A DNA stretch of 31,833 bases, taken from contig DAOUAK010000162.1 in NCBI GenBank assembly GCA_034433695.1, positions 1 to 31,833 of the forward strand, in the 5' to 3' direction. Position numbers and translations under genes: made by a program. Positions within the stretch are counted from its first letter, which is position 1, and the number at the start of each line of letters is the position of its first letter. The notes below the pieces were generated by a model. That model saw only the letters and a list, made by a program, of their open reading frames with translations, was not told where the DNA came from and did not search any database. Shown here in pieces: positions 15,942 through 24,324 of this stretch. Source of the stretch: JASFBA01 sp034433695 (lineage in GTDB: Bacteria > Chloroflexota > Chloroflexia > DTKN01).

Positions 15942-17272
15942 CGCCAGTCCCCTCCTGTCGTCAGCACCCGCTCCATCGCCGCCAGCGTGGCATCCACGTC
16001 GGCGTCGCTGTGGGCCGTCGTGACCACCGAATGGAGGGCCGCGGAGGGGGTCATATAGATGCCCTCTGCGAAGAGGGCCAGGGCAAAGCGGCGGTAGCGC
16101 TCGCGGTCCACATGGGCGCAGAACTCCCGGTAGGTGCGGATGGCCGGCCGGTCGGTGAAGGAGACTTGCCAGAGCGGCCCGACACCCTGGACGATGGCTG
16201 GCGTTCCGGTGCGGACCAAAAGGTCGCGTATCTCCCGGACCAGGCGCTCCCCGAGACGCCAGATATGGCGAAAGGCCGCCCCGTTATCCCGGAGCAGTTC
16301 CTGGAGGCTGGCCCGTGCGGCGTAAAGGCCGATCCGGGAAGCGTTCTGCGTGCCGTAGTGGAGCACCCCACCCCAGGCCAGCGCCTCCATGACTTCGGCC
16401 CGCCCGACAAAGCCGGCCACCGGCAGGCCCGCTCCCATCGCCTTGCCAAAGGTGGCGATGTCCGGCACGAATCCGTAGTACTCCTGGCAGCCACCGGGGG
16501 CGATGCGAAAGCCCGTCACCGTCTCATCCAGGATGAGCAGGACGCCCTCGGCGCGGGTCAGTTCGCGCAACCCCTGCAGGTAGCCCGGCTCCGGGGGGAT
16601 AACGCCCATGTTGGCCATAATGCCCTCGGTGATCACGGCGGCCACCTGCCCCCGGTGGCCGGCCAGAGCCCGTTCGACCGCCTCCAGGTCGTTCCAGGGG
16701 ACCACGATGGTGTCGTCAAGGGCGTGTCGGTTCAGGCCGGAACTCTCGGCGATCTTGACCGGGTCGCGTTCCAGGCCCAGCGAGGTGGGGAGGTGAGGGT
16801 GGACGTTGACCAGGACGTCATCGTACCAGCCGTGGTAATGTCCCTCGAACTTGATGATCTTGGGCCGGCCGGTGTAGCCACGCGCCAGGCGGATTGCGGC
16901 CATCACGGCCTCGGTGCCCGTGTTGGCAAAGCGGACCCGCTCGGCGCAGGGAATGACCTGCCGAAGCATCTCGGCGACCTCGACCTCGATCGGGGTTGCC
17001 GTGGCAAAGTGGGCCCCTGTAGCGGCGGCCTCCTGAATTGCCCGGGTCACCGCCGGATGGGCGTGTCCCAGCGGTAACACGCCGTAGCCCATCATCCAGT
17101 CGATGTAGCGGTTGCCGTCCACGTCGTAGAGATAGGCTCCTTCCCCTCGCTCCATAAAAAGGGGATAAGGGCCGTAGTTGGCCGGTCCCCGGGAGGGGGA
17201 ACTGCCTCCCTCGATCAGCACGGCCAGGGCCCGTTGAAACCATTCCCGGGAACGCCGCGTCCGTTCGCTCAT
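15938..17272 (-). CDS. Class III PLP aminotransferase, glutamate-1-semialdehyde aminomutase-like
   Basis: The 444-residue PLP enzyme has YLYDVDGNRYIDW near 47-59, NTGTEAVMAA at 117-126, the PLP-ring Asp249 in LDETVTGFR, and the Schiff-base Lys277 in FGKAMGAGLPVAG, which is the typical GSA-aminomutase/aminotransferase core. Canonical HemL would normally sit with heme genes; here the neighbours are SDRs and a saccharopine-dehydrogenase-like protein, so a transaminase or aminomutase in another pathway is more likely. GGAGGG lies 6 bases before ATG 17272, 12 bases after the upstream stop. The downstream SDR starts within its stop codon (ATGA). Confidence 0.9.
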
Positions 17273-17284
17273 TCCGTGCCCTCC

Positions 17285-18433
17285 TTACACCGGCGGGGGC
17301 CGCACTGCCCCCAGATCGACCCCAAAAGAACGCGCATAGCATCCAAAACGTTCCATCAGTTCCTTAGCCCACTCTTCCGCCTCCCTGGGAGGAAGGCGGG
17401 GACAGTCGTAGCCGACTTCCTGCCGCAGGATGGCGGCCGCTTCGGGGACAAAGACCACCGTACCGTCTGCCTCGATCCGTTCGATCCCGTCAAAGGGGTG
17501 GGACCGTTCGTTAATGGCGATCGCCTCCTCCGGCGTCAAACCGGGGATCGGGGCAAGGCGCACCTGCCCGTTTCCGACGAGCAGGGGATAGCCGCCGGGT
17601 AGCCCGTGGGGGCCGGGGGCGTGGAGCAGCGTTTCTTCCTCGGCGAAGAGGGCCTGCACCAGGCGGACGGTCGCGCCGGCGGTGAGAAAGTGGGTTACCG
17701 GCCCGGAGGGCAGGGGGTAAGGGGAAAAGAGGAGTTCTTCCGCCTGGACTTCTGCCGTGAGGTCGTGGCCGGCCCACTCCACGCGGAGGAAGTACGGTGG
17801 CCGAGGGGTGCGTGGCCGGCCGAAAACGTGCTCCTCCAGGGCATGGTGGCCCACCATCCAGACACGCACTTCTGCCGGAGCCACGCCCAGGCGGCTGGCA
17901 GCCAGCCAGCGCACCTTGGGCACGATCTCGGCCAGGTTCCCCACCCCGCAGGTCGGAGCCAGGCCAAGCCGGCCGAGGATACAGTGGATCACATCGGGGA
18001 AAGGCGCGCTCAGGGTAATGCCCCTGTAACCGGCTGCCTGTAGCGCCTCCATCAGCCGCAACGTCAGGGGCAGGTGCAACGGCAGCCACACCCCAAAGCC
18101 GGCCCGCCGAAGTCGCTCCCTCGGTTCCTCGGGAAGCAGGTCGACCAGCCACCAGGGTTGCAGGGTGGCGGTGTTGAGGATCAGGTCGGGAGAAGTCCGC
18201 CGGACGAGCCGGACCACCGCCTCCCGGTCGTTAATGTCGAGGGGGATAAAGGAAAGATCGGGCACGCCGTCCTGGGCCATCGCTCCCAGCCGTGCCAGAT
18301 TGCACCGGGCCGTGCCTCTTTCTGCATTCCGGCTGGCGACCACGATCGGGCCGAGTCCTTCCAGCCGGACCAGCAGTTCTAGGATCGTGCTTCCCAGCCC
18401 TCCCAGGCCGACCAGCAGGATTTTGGGCCGCAT
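17285..18433 (-). CDS. Saccharopine dehydrogenase-like NAD(P)-binding protein
   Basis: The 382-residue protein opens with a Rossmann motif, ILLVGLGGLGSTILELL, followed by IVVASRNAERG at the second strand (an Arg/Ser pattern that could favour NADP), and IPLDINDREAVVRLV. This layout matches the N-terminal domain of saccharopine dehydrogenase/homospermidine synthase-type proteins. The C-terminal part is less familiar; it has HHALEEHVFG, APGPHGLPGGYPLLVG and an ERFGCYARSFGVD tail. The reaction is unknown; family members form or break C-N bonds between an amine and a keto or aldehyde group. ATG 18433 has GGAGG just upstream. First gene of the operon, with an extended -10 promoter at 18463. Confidence 0.78.
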   Translation of the reverse strand: MRPKILLVGLGGLGSTILELLVRLEGLGPIVVASRNAERGTARCNLARLGAMAQDGVPDLSFIPLDINDREAVVRLVRRTSPDLILNTATLQPWWLVDLLPEEPRERLRRAGFGVWLPLHLPLTLRLMEALQAAGYRGITLSAPFPDVIHCILGRLGLAPTCGVGNLAEIVPKVRWLAASRLGVAPAEVRVWMVGHHALEEHVFGRPRTPRPPYFLRVEWAGHDLTAEVQAEELLFSPYPLPSGPVTHFLTAGATVRLVQALFAEEETLLHAPGPHGLPGGYPLLVGNGQVRLAPIPGLTPEEAIAINERSHPFDGIERIEADGTVVFVPEAAAILRQEVGYDCPRLPPREAEEWAKELMERFGCYARSFGVDLGAVRPPPV

Positions 18434-18462
18434 TTTGCCTCCAGAAGGTTTGTATTGAGGAC

Positions 18463-18471
18463 ATTATACCA
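18463..18471 (-). promoter_or_regulatory. Extended -10 promoter for the aminotransferase/SDR operon
   Basis: Minus strand TGGTATAAT (18471-18463), a perfect -10 with the TGn extension and no recognisable -35. Predicted leader about 23 bases. Divergent from the promoter at 18561. Confidence 0.6.
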
Positions 18472-18560
18472 CATTGGACGGTGGCTTCCTCGATTCCGTC
18501 GGGCGAGTCTCCGACGCGCCGGCCGGTATTTCAGGAAATCCCCCCAGGCCGCAACCCGAT

Positions 18561-18589
18561 TTGCCCTCTCGGCCGGACGGTGGTACAAT
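18561..18589 (+). promoter_or_regulatory. sigma70-type promoter for the PRPP synthase operon
   Basis: TTGCCC (18561-18566), 17 bases, TACAAT (18584-18589) with a TGG extension before the -10. Leader about 37 bases. Confidence 0.7.
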
Positions 18590-18632
18590 ACAATTTCTGG
18601 AAAGACCAGCACTGAGAGGAGAGAATAGGCCT

Positions 18633-19574
18633 ATGCCGCGCCTCCGCCTTTTCTCCGGCGATGCCAACCTCCCGTTGGCCGAGGAGGTGGCCGAAATCCT
18701 GCAGGTTCCGCTCGGTCCGTTGCGCATCACCCATTTCCCCGATACCGAGGTGCATGTCCTGATCGAGGAGTGCGTTCGGGGAGTGGACGTCTTTATCCTG
18801 CAATCGTGCTCTCCGCCGGTCAACCAGAACGTCATGGAACTCTTTCTCCTGGTGGATGCCTTTCGCCGCGCCTCGGCCAACTCTATCACCGCCGTCGTGC
18901 CCTATTTCCCCTACACCCGCCAGGAGCGCATGGCCCGGGGACGAGAAGCCATCAGCGCCCGCGTGGTGGCGACAATTCTGGAGGCCCTGGGGGTGGACCG
19001 GGTCATCTATGTGGATGTGCATGTGCCGGCCATCCAGGGCTTTTTCCAGATCCCGGTGGATCCCCTCTCGGCCGTGCCCGTCCTGGCCGAATACTTCCAG
19101 CGGGACGGACGCTTTAGCGAGGCCTCCATTGTGGCCCCCGACACCGGCCGGGCCAAACTGGCGGCCAAGTACGCCGAGATTCTGGGGCTACCGCTGGTGG
19201 TGATGGAGAAGCGCCGCGAAGGGGAACGCATCCGGGTAACCCATATCGTCGGCGACATCCGCAACCGCATTCCGATCATCATTGACGACGTCATCTCCGG
19301 GGGAAGCGTGCTGGAGGAAATTCCCTACCTGCTCGAAGCCGGGGCTCGGCCGGAGGTGTACCTCTCGATCACCCATCCCGTCCTGGCCGGCCGTTCCCTG
19401 GAAAGGTTGCGGGACCCGGTAATCCGCGAACTGGTCGTCAGCAACACCATCTTCCTTCCCCCGGAGAAGCGGCTGGAGAAGGTGCGCGTCATCTCCATCG
19501 CTCCGCTTCTGGCCGAGGTCATTCGGCGCATCTATGCAGGAGAGACGATCAGCCCGCTTTTGCGACTCGTTTGA
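18633..19574 (+). CDS. prs: Ribose-phosphate pyrophosphokinase (PRPP synthase) family
   Basis: The 313-residue protein has class I PRPP synthase landmarks: FSGDANLPLAEEVA at the start, HFPDTEVHV, ILQSCSPPVNQNVMELFLLVDA, YFPYTRQER (91-99), VDVHVPAIQGFF with the metal-binding His130, VAPDTGRAKLA, the flexible-loop KRR (193-195) and the PRPP-loop DDVISGGSV (218-226). The enzyme makes PRPP from ribose 5-phosphate and ATP for nucleotide, His and Trp synthesis. Several motifs deviate from the consensus (VDLHA becomes VDVHV, DTAGT becomes SGGSV), so this may be a divergent or second copy. The start at ATG 18633 fits the promoter and a GAGAGGAGAG ribosome site. First gene of a + operon. Confidence 0.88.
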   Translation: MPRLRLFSGDANLPLAEEVAEILQVPLGPLRITHFPDTEVHVLIEECVRGVDVFILQSCSPPVNQNVMELFLLVDAFRRASANSITAVVPYFPYTRQERMARGREAISARVVATILEALGVDRVIYVDVHVPAIQGFFQIPVDPLSAVPVLAEYFQRDGRFSEASIVAPDTGRAKLAAKYAEILGLPLVVMEKRREGERIRVTHIVGDIRNRIPIIIDDVISGGSVLEEIPYLLEAGARPEVYLSITHPVLAGRSLERLRDPVIRELVVSNTIFLPPEKRLEKVRVISIAPLLAEVIRRIYAGETISPLLRLV

Positions 19575-19594
19575 CATCCGACGAGGAGGGTTGG

Positions 19595-20386
19595 ATGGAC
19601 CTGGGATTGAAAGGTCGTGTGGCTCTGGTGGCAGCCGCCAGTCGAGGACTGGGCAAGGCCATCGCCTGGGAACTGGCCCGTGAGGGGGCCCATGTCGCCA
19701 TCTGTGCCCGGGGCAAGGAACGGTTACGGGAGACGGCCGCCGAGATCGCCCGGGATACCGGAGCGCGGGTGCTGGCCATCGCCGCCGACGTCACCGTCAC
19801 CCGCCAGGTGAACGATATGGTGGAGGCGGTGGTCAAGCACTTTGGTCGGCTGGATATCCTGGTCAACAACGCCGGCGGCCCCCCGCCCGGCCCCACCCTG
19901 ACTTTCTCCGACGAGGATTGGCGGAAAGCGCTGGAACTGAACCTCCTGAGCACGGTGCGGCTGACCCGTGCTGTTGTCCCCCATATGCGGGCCAACCGCT
20001 GGGGGCGCATCATCAACCTGACCTCGGTGGCGGTGAAGCAGCCCATCGCCGACCTGGTGCTTTCCAACGCCGCCCGCTGTGGGGTGATTGCCTTCGCCAA
20101 GACGCTGGCGCTGGAACTGGCTCCAGAGGGCATCACCGTCAACAGCGTCTGCCCCGGTTTCACCCGTACGGAACGGGTGGTGGAACTGGCCCGGGATCGA
20201 GCCGAACGGGAGGGGACGACTCTGGAAGAAGTCCTGGCCGGCTACGAACGCCAGATTCCGATGGGACGGATGGGCCGGCCGGAGGAACTGGCCGCCCTGG
20301 TGGCCTTCCTGGCTTCGGAACGGGCCTCTTACATCACCGGCGTGGCCATCCAGGTGGACGGCGGATATGTGCGCGGGCTCTTCTAG
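19595..20386 (+). CDS. Atypical SDR (FabG-like) without the catalytic Tyr-Lys pair
   Basis: The 263-residue Rossmann protein is of SDR type: AAASRGLGKA at 13-22, NNAG at 91-94, Ser144 in NLTS, and the C-terminal ITGVAIQVDGG. The segment that should hold Y-x3-K reads LVLSNAARCGVIAFAKTLA (154-172), with no Tyr and Arg161 where Lys is expected. Proteins with SNAxRxGV here form a known FabG-like SDR subfamily, usually annotated as 3-oxoacyl-ACP reductase without proof. ATG 19595 was chosen over the TTG at 19571, which overlaps the prs stop, because GAGGAGGG lies 4 bases upstream. The gene lies 20 bases after prs, in the same operon. Confidence 0.9.
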   Translation: MDLGLKGRVALVAAASRGLGKAIAWELAREGAHVAICARGKERLRETAAEIARDTGARVLAIAADVTVTRQVNDMVEAVVKHFGRLDILVNNAGGPPPGPTLTFSDEDWRKALELNLLSTVRLTRAVVPHMRANRWGRIINLTSVAVKQPIADLVLSNAARCGVIAFAKTLALELAPEGITVNSVCPGFTRTERVVELARDRAEREGTTLEEVLAGYERQIPMGRMGRPEELAALVAFLASERASYITGVAIQVDGGYVRGLF

Positions 20387-20543
20387 CCCGGAAGGCGGTG
20401 GGCGGTGTCCCAGGAGGTGCGGCCGGCCGGGCCGGAAGACGCTCCCGGTAATCTGCCGGGTCCACCTGGGGAGCGTGGAGACCTGGTTCCGCTATCCCGA
20501 AGATGGACCGCCCCTGAACAACGCGCCGTAAAGGATGGCAGCG

Positions 20544-21086
20544 ATGCGACCCTGGAAGACCCTCTCCTCCGAATATGCCCTGGACGTACCATGGCTGCGG
20601 GTGCGCCGCGACATCTGCCGCCTGCCCAACGGGGTCGTCCTGGACGATTACTACCTGTGGGAAGGGCCGGACTGGGTGGCCGTTTTCGCCCTGACGACGG
20701 AGGGCCACGTCCTCCTGGTGCGACAGTACCGCCAGGCCGTGCGCGAATTCGTCTGGGAACTCCCGGGCGGCATCGTCTCCCCAGGGGAGGACGTGCTTTC
20801 GGCGGCCCTGCGCGAACTGCGCGAGGAGACCGGCTACGAGGCCGAACGGTGGGAAATTCTGGCCCGTATGGCCGTAGATCCGCCCAAGGCGACCTTCCAT
20901 AACTTCCTGGTCCTGGCCCAGGGATGCCGGCCGACCGAGGGCTGCCACCCCGACCCGACGGAAGAGATCGAACTCTGTGCCATCCCACCGGATACCCTGC
21001 TCGATTGGACCCGCCAGGGACTTATCTGGGCGCAATCCAGCATCGCCTGTATCTACCGGGCGCTGGATCACCTGGGTTTGCTTTAG
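20544..21086 (+). CDS. Nudix hydrolase, ADP-ribose pyrophosphatase-like
   Basis: The 180-residue protein carries an exact Nudix box at residues 76-98, G-x5-E-x7-REL-x-EE-x-GY (G76, E82, R90, E91, E94, E95, G97). Before it, WVAVFALTTEGHVLLVRQYRQAV and FVWELPGG match the ADP-ribose/NDP-sugar pyrophosphatase branch, which splits NDP-X into NMP and X-phosphate using Mg. The start could be ATG 20535 or 20544; the second was preferred because AAAGGA lies 8 bases upstream, while for the first it overlaps the codon. A 157-base gap separates it from the SDR gene. ADP-ribose hydrolysis yields ribose 5-phosphate, the substrate of the operon's first enzyme, a possible link. Confidence 0.92.
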   Translation: MRPWKTLSSEYALDVPWLRVRRDICRLPNGVVLDDYYLWEGPDWVAVFALTTEGHVLLVRQYRQAVREFVWELPGGIVSPGEDVLSAALRELREETGYEAERWEILARMAVDPPKATFHNFLVLAQGCRPTEGCHPDPTEEIELCAIPPDTLLDWTRQGLIWAQSSIACIYRALDHLGLL

Positions 21087-21131
21087 AAGGAGAATACGCC
21101 GAAATCCCGTGGAAATCGGCAGGAGGTCAGG

Positions 21132-22244
21132 ATGTTCTTCCGAAAGGCGCCCGAGGAAAAGCCACCTCCGACGTTGCCTCCCGACCCGGCCCATTGGTCC
21201 CTGGGGACGGGAGAAGAACGGGAACGTCTCCTCCCCCTCCTCCTTCAGGAACTGGATTCGCCCCTGCCCTCACGCCGGGAACGGGCGGTCGAGCTTTTGG
21301 CCGAGGCTGGAGAGGAGCCGGTCCTACCGGCCCTTTTATCGCTGGTCCGACGGGAGAAACATCCCCTGGTGCGCTGGAAGGCGCTCCGGGCCCTTTCTCA
21401 TCTGGTGGGAGAGGCCGCCGGGCCGGCCGAACTCCCCTCCCCGGAGGAAGTCTCCTCCTGGCGGGACGAGGCCCTGACCGACCTCCTCGGCCGGCTGGAA
21501 AGCGAACAGGCCAACCGGCGCTGGGAAGCCGCCGAAGGCCTGGGCGAACTGGGCGACCCCCGGGCCATCCCGGCTCTGGTCCGGGCGCTGCGTGACCCCC
21601 ATGCCTTCGTCCGCTGGGCCGCCGCCCAGGCCATCGGCCGTATCGGTGGGGAGGAGGCCGTCGCGCTCCTCCTCCCACTCCTTCAGGAAAGCGACCCCCT
21701 GGTGCGGCGCAGCGCCGCCGATGCCCTGGGCTACCTGGATACGCCGGCCGTGCGTCAGGCCCTCCGCCGTGCCCTCCGTGACCCCGATCCGACCGTGCGC
21801 CGCAACGCCATCGAAGCGGTGGCCCGTCTGGGCGACCGGGAGGCCGTGGGAATCCTGGCTGCCGTGCTGACCACTTCCGATGACCTCTGGGTGCGCTACA
21901 GCGCCGCCGAGGCCCTGGGTGTGGTGGGAGACCATCGTGCCATCGCCGCCCTGATCGAAGCGGCCCAGGACCGCCAGGTGCTCCTCCGGCGGGTAGCCGT
22001 GCGCTCGCTGGGTCGGCTCCACGACAGCCGGGCCATCACGCCCCTGGTCCATGCCCTTCGAGACCCCGATGCCCAGGTCCGTTTGCACGCCATCGAGGGG
22101 TTGGGGCGACTCGGCCACGAGATGCTGATTCCCGAACTGGAGCGGCTGCTCCAGGACTCGGCCAGCGTTTTCGGGCAAGGGGTGGGAGAAGAAGCACGTC
22201 GGGCCATCGAGGCCATCCGCAGCCGGGCGGAGAGGCGGAAGTAG
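21132..22244 (+). CDS. HEAT-repeat / PBS-lyase-repeat protein
   Basis: The 370-residue protein is almost entirely alpha-alpha repeats of about 31 residues, such as DPRAIPALVRALRDPHAFVRWAAAQAIGRIG. The repeats follow the D-x-AI-x2-L-x2-L-x-D-x4-VR-x2-A-x2-AL-G pattern of the HEAT/PBS-lyase family. At least six run from about 125 to 345, with weaker ones before. The N terminus is Pro-rich (EEKPPPTLPPDP). There is no signal peptide. Such scaffolds bind proteins; the partner is unknown. AGGAGGT lies 4 bases before ATG 21132. Last gene of the prs operon, ending 9 bases from a converging gene with no visible terminator between. Confidence 0.92.
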   Translation: MFFRKAPEEKPPPTLPPDPAHWSLGTGEERERLLPLLLQELDSPLPSRRERAVELLAEAGEEPVLPALLSLVRREKHPLVRWKALRALSHLVGEAAGPAELPSPEEVSSWRDEALTDLLGRLESEQANRRWEAAEGLGELGDPRAIPALVRALRDPHAFVRWAAAQAIGRIGGEEAVALLLPLLQESDPLVRRSAADALGYLDTPAVRQALRRALRDPDPTVRRNAIEAVARLGDREAVGILAAVLTTSDDLWVRYSAAEALGVVGDHRAIAALIEAAQDRQVLLRRVAVRSLGRLHDSRAITPLVHALRDPDAQVRLHAIEGLGRLGHEMLIPELERLLQDSASVFGQGVGEEARRAIEAIRSRAERRK

Positions 22245-22253
22245 GCGGGTCGT

Positions 22254-23936
22254 TCAGCGCTCACGTCCGTAGCGCGGTGCTACAGTGGAGCGCAAGCGGC
22301 TTTGGACCTGGGTCTTGAGATACCAGCCGGCTATGGTGCGGAACCGCTCTCCGGGTTCGTTGAGCGGGAAGAGTTCTACCCCCTGCAGACGGGCAGGGAG
22401 GATGTAGGTGTAAACCGGGTAGTAGAGGGGAACGGCCGGGACCTCGCGGACAAATTCCTCCTGGAATTGCCAGTAAATTGGGATGCGCAGGTCGCGGTCC
22501 GGGGTGGTACGTCCCTGTTCCAGAAGATGGTCAATCACCTCGTTTTGTAGAGAAGAGAGGTTAGAGCCTTCCGGCCCGGTCTGGCTGGAATGCCAGAGGG
22601 CGAATTCGTCCGGATCGCGTCCCAACTGGCCCCAGCCGTAAAGGAGCAGGTCAAAATCGCGGTTGGCCATCCGTCGGCGGAACGTCTCGTAGGGCACGAC
22701 GGCCACACGAACGGAGACGCCCAGCGGAGCCAGTTGCTGTTTGATGCGATTGGCCAGAACGGCCCGTTCCGGCGGAGTGTCGTGGGTCAGGAGGACCAGT
22801 TCCAGGGAGCGCACATCGCGTTCGCGGACGCCGTCGCCGTTCTGGTCGTGCCAGCCGGCTTCCTCCAGAAGTTCGCTCGCCCGGGCCGGATCGTGGGGAA
22901 AGGCGGGGAGGTCCGGCTTATAGGCCCAGGAAATAGGCGAGATCGGCCCGTTGGCCAGGAAGGCTTCTTCCTCGAAACCTTTGATCAGGGCCTCCCGGTC
23001 CAGCCCCAGGGCCAGCGCCTGGCGCACCCGCCGATCCCCAAGGAGGGGGGAGCGGGTATTCAGGAAGAGGATGGTATAGGCCTGCAAATAGGTGCGGTAG
23101 GCCACCAGGTCGGCCCGGCCGGCCAGCCGTTCCAGCGCCGACCGGGAGAGGCCGAAGGCCCCATCGACCTCTCCCCGCAGAAGCGCTTCCGTCAACAGCC
23201 CCTCATCCCGATAGTAACGGAAGCGGACCCCGTCCAGGTAAGGAAGCCCCCGATAGTAGAGCGGGTTGGCCTCCAGTTCCAGCATGGGGATGCCGTCTTC
23301 TCCTTCCTCCAGTCGAACGAAGCGGAAGGGGCCGGTGCCGACCGGGTGCAGGTGGAACGGGCTGGCCGGAAGCTCCGCCGGCGACACTTTCTGGAGAAGG
23401 TGGGCCGGCAGGAGAGGAAGGGTCGTATAACTCAGAAAGGGCGCGTAGGGTCGTTCCAGGATAAAGCGTGCCCGCCGGTCGTCCAGCGCCTGGACCTGCA
23501 CCCGTGCCCAAAGGTCCTGGAGGGAAGAAGGGGAGGGGAAATCGGACGAGCGCAGGAGGTTCAGGGTGAAAAGGATGTCCACCGTGGTTACCGGTTCGCC
23601 GTCGTGCCAGTAAGCGTTGCTACGCAAGGTGCAGGTATAAACTGTCCCGTCGGGCGAAACTTCCCATTTCTCGGCCAGGGCCGGCTGAATGGAACCGTCG
23701 GGCAGCAACGTGGAGAGGCCCTCGAAGAGGAGGCGGGAAATATCCCGATCGGCATCGCTGCCGGCCAGGAAGGGATTGAGGATCTGGGGGATGCCGATCA
23801 CTCCCTCGGTGTAGAGGCCCCCGTGCACCGGCACGGCCACCGTTTCCCGGAGGAGGGCAAACTGGGCCAGCAGGCCGGCGATCAGCAGGATGCCCAGGGC
23901 AGCCAAAAGGATCTGCCAGCGGAAAAGGCGAAGCAT
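22254..23936 (-). CDS. ABC transporter solute-binding protein, family 5 (peptide/oligopeptide type), membrane anchored
   Basis: The 560-residue protein begins with a hydrophobic anchor (WQILLAALGILLIAGLLAQFALL, residues 7-29) without a lipobox Cys. The SBP_bac_5 core follows: GTVYTCTLRSNAYWHDGEPVTTVD near 95-120, HPVGTGPFRFV, and VRQALALGLDREALIKG. These proteins capture peptides or other solutes outside the cell for an ABC importer. No permease or ATPase gene is nearby. It starts 7 bases after the secG stop with only a weak ribosome site, so translation is probably coupled to secG and it shares the secG promoter. Confidence 0.92.
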   Translation of the reverse strand: MLRLFRWQILLAALGILLIAGLLAQFALLRETVAVPVHGGLYTEGVIGIPQILNPFLAGSDADRDISRLLFEGLSTLLPDGSIQPALAEKWEVSPDGTVYTCTLRSNAYWHDGEPVTTVDILFTLNLLRSSDFPSPSSLQDLWARVQVQALDDRRARFILERPYAPFLSYTTLPLLPAHLLQKVSPAELPASPFHLHPVGTGPFRFVRLEEGEDGIPMLELEANPLYYRGLPYLDGVRFRYYRDEGLLTEALLRGEVDGAFGLSRSALERLAGRADLVAYRTYLQAYTILFLNTRSPLLGDRRVRQALALGLDREALIKGFEEEAFLANGPISPISWAYKPDLPAFPHDPARASELLEEAGWHDQNGDGVRERDVRSLELVLLTHDTPPERAVLANRIKQQLAPLGVSVRVAVVPYETFRRRMANRDFDLLLYGWGQLGRDPDEFALWHSSQTGPEGSNLSSLQNEVIDHLLEQGRTTPDRDLRIPIYWQFQEEFVREVPAVPLYYPVYTYILPARLQGVELFPLNEPGERFRTIAGWYLKTQVQSRLRSTVAPRYGRER

Positions 23937-23943
23937 CGCCGGC

Positions 23944-24177
23944 CTAATAGGAAACGAACATACTGCTGACCAGGGAGATCAGCAGGAAGATAATGACCAG
24001 GACGATGGTGGCCTGGAAAAGGGTCTTTTCCAGACCCCGGCGGGTGTGAAGGGGATTGAGCATGTCCCGGCCGCCGAAGATGCCCCCGAAACCGGAACCT
24101 TTGGACTGCAGGATGATGATGGTGATTACGGTGATGCTGACCAGAATTTCCACGACGCTCAAAGCAATCTGTAACAC
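23944..24177 (-). CDS. secG: Preprotein translocase subunit SecG
   Basis: The 77-residue protein has two membrane helices (about 3-24 and 55-75) flanking the conserved cytoplasmic stretch QSKGSGFGGIFGGRD. This is the SecG layout; SecG binds SecYE and aids SecA-driven export. The start is GTG at 24177, with GGGAGGTGA 7 bases upstream. The predicted start site near 24273 leaves a leader of about 95 bases that begins with an inverted repeat. The solute-binding protein gene follows 7 bases downstream. Confidence 0.93.
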   Translation of the reverse strand: MLQIALSVVEILVSITVITIIILQSKGSGFGGIFGGRDMLNPLHTRRGLEKTLFQATIVLVIIFLLISLVSSMFVSY

Positions 24178-24251
24178 GACGTTTCACCTCCCAGGTGCAA
24201 ATTTGTACCGAGCACGTACCGCTGAACCAACGGGAAATCACCCCGATTTTA

Positions 24252-24271
24252 TAGAATATTCCAGTATTCTA
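24252..24271. promoter_or_regulatory. Inverted repeat at the secG transcription start (candidate operator)
   Basis: TAGAATA (24252-24258), 6 bases, TATTCTA (24265-24271), perfect 7-bp arms. It begins just downstream of the predicted +1 and is strikingly AT-rich against its surroundings. A repressor could block the promoter here, or it may simply form a weak RNA hairpin. Confidence 0.45.
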
Positions 24272-24279
24272 CGGTACTG

Positions 24280-24308
24280 AGTATACCACCGGCCGGGCGT
24301 TTTGGCAA
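24280..24308 (-). promoter_or_regulatory. sigma70-type promoter for secG and the solute-binding protein gene
   Basis: Minus strand TTGCCA (24308-24303), 17 bases, TATACT (24285-24280), with a TGG extension before the -10. It sits in the short gap after the YchF-like gene. Confidence 0.78.
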
Positions 24309-24324
24309 ATGCCCGTAGGAGCCG

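Noticed and set aside
20451..20531. Protein-like reading frame ending VETWFRYPEDGPPLNNAP between the SDR and Nudix genes
   Set aside because: The frame has no ATG, GTG or TTG in a usable place with a ribosome site, and it only continues an out-of-frame reading of the SDR gene. It may be a gene remnant but cannot be supported.
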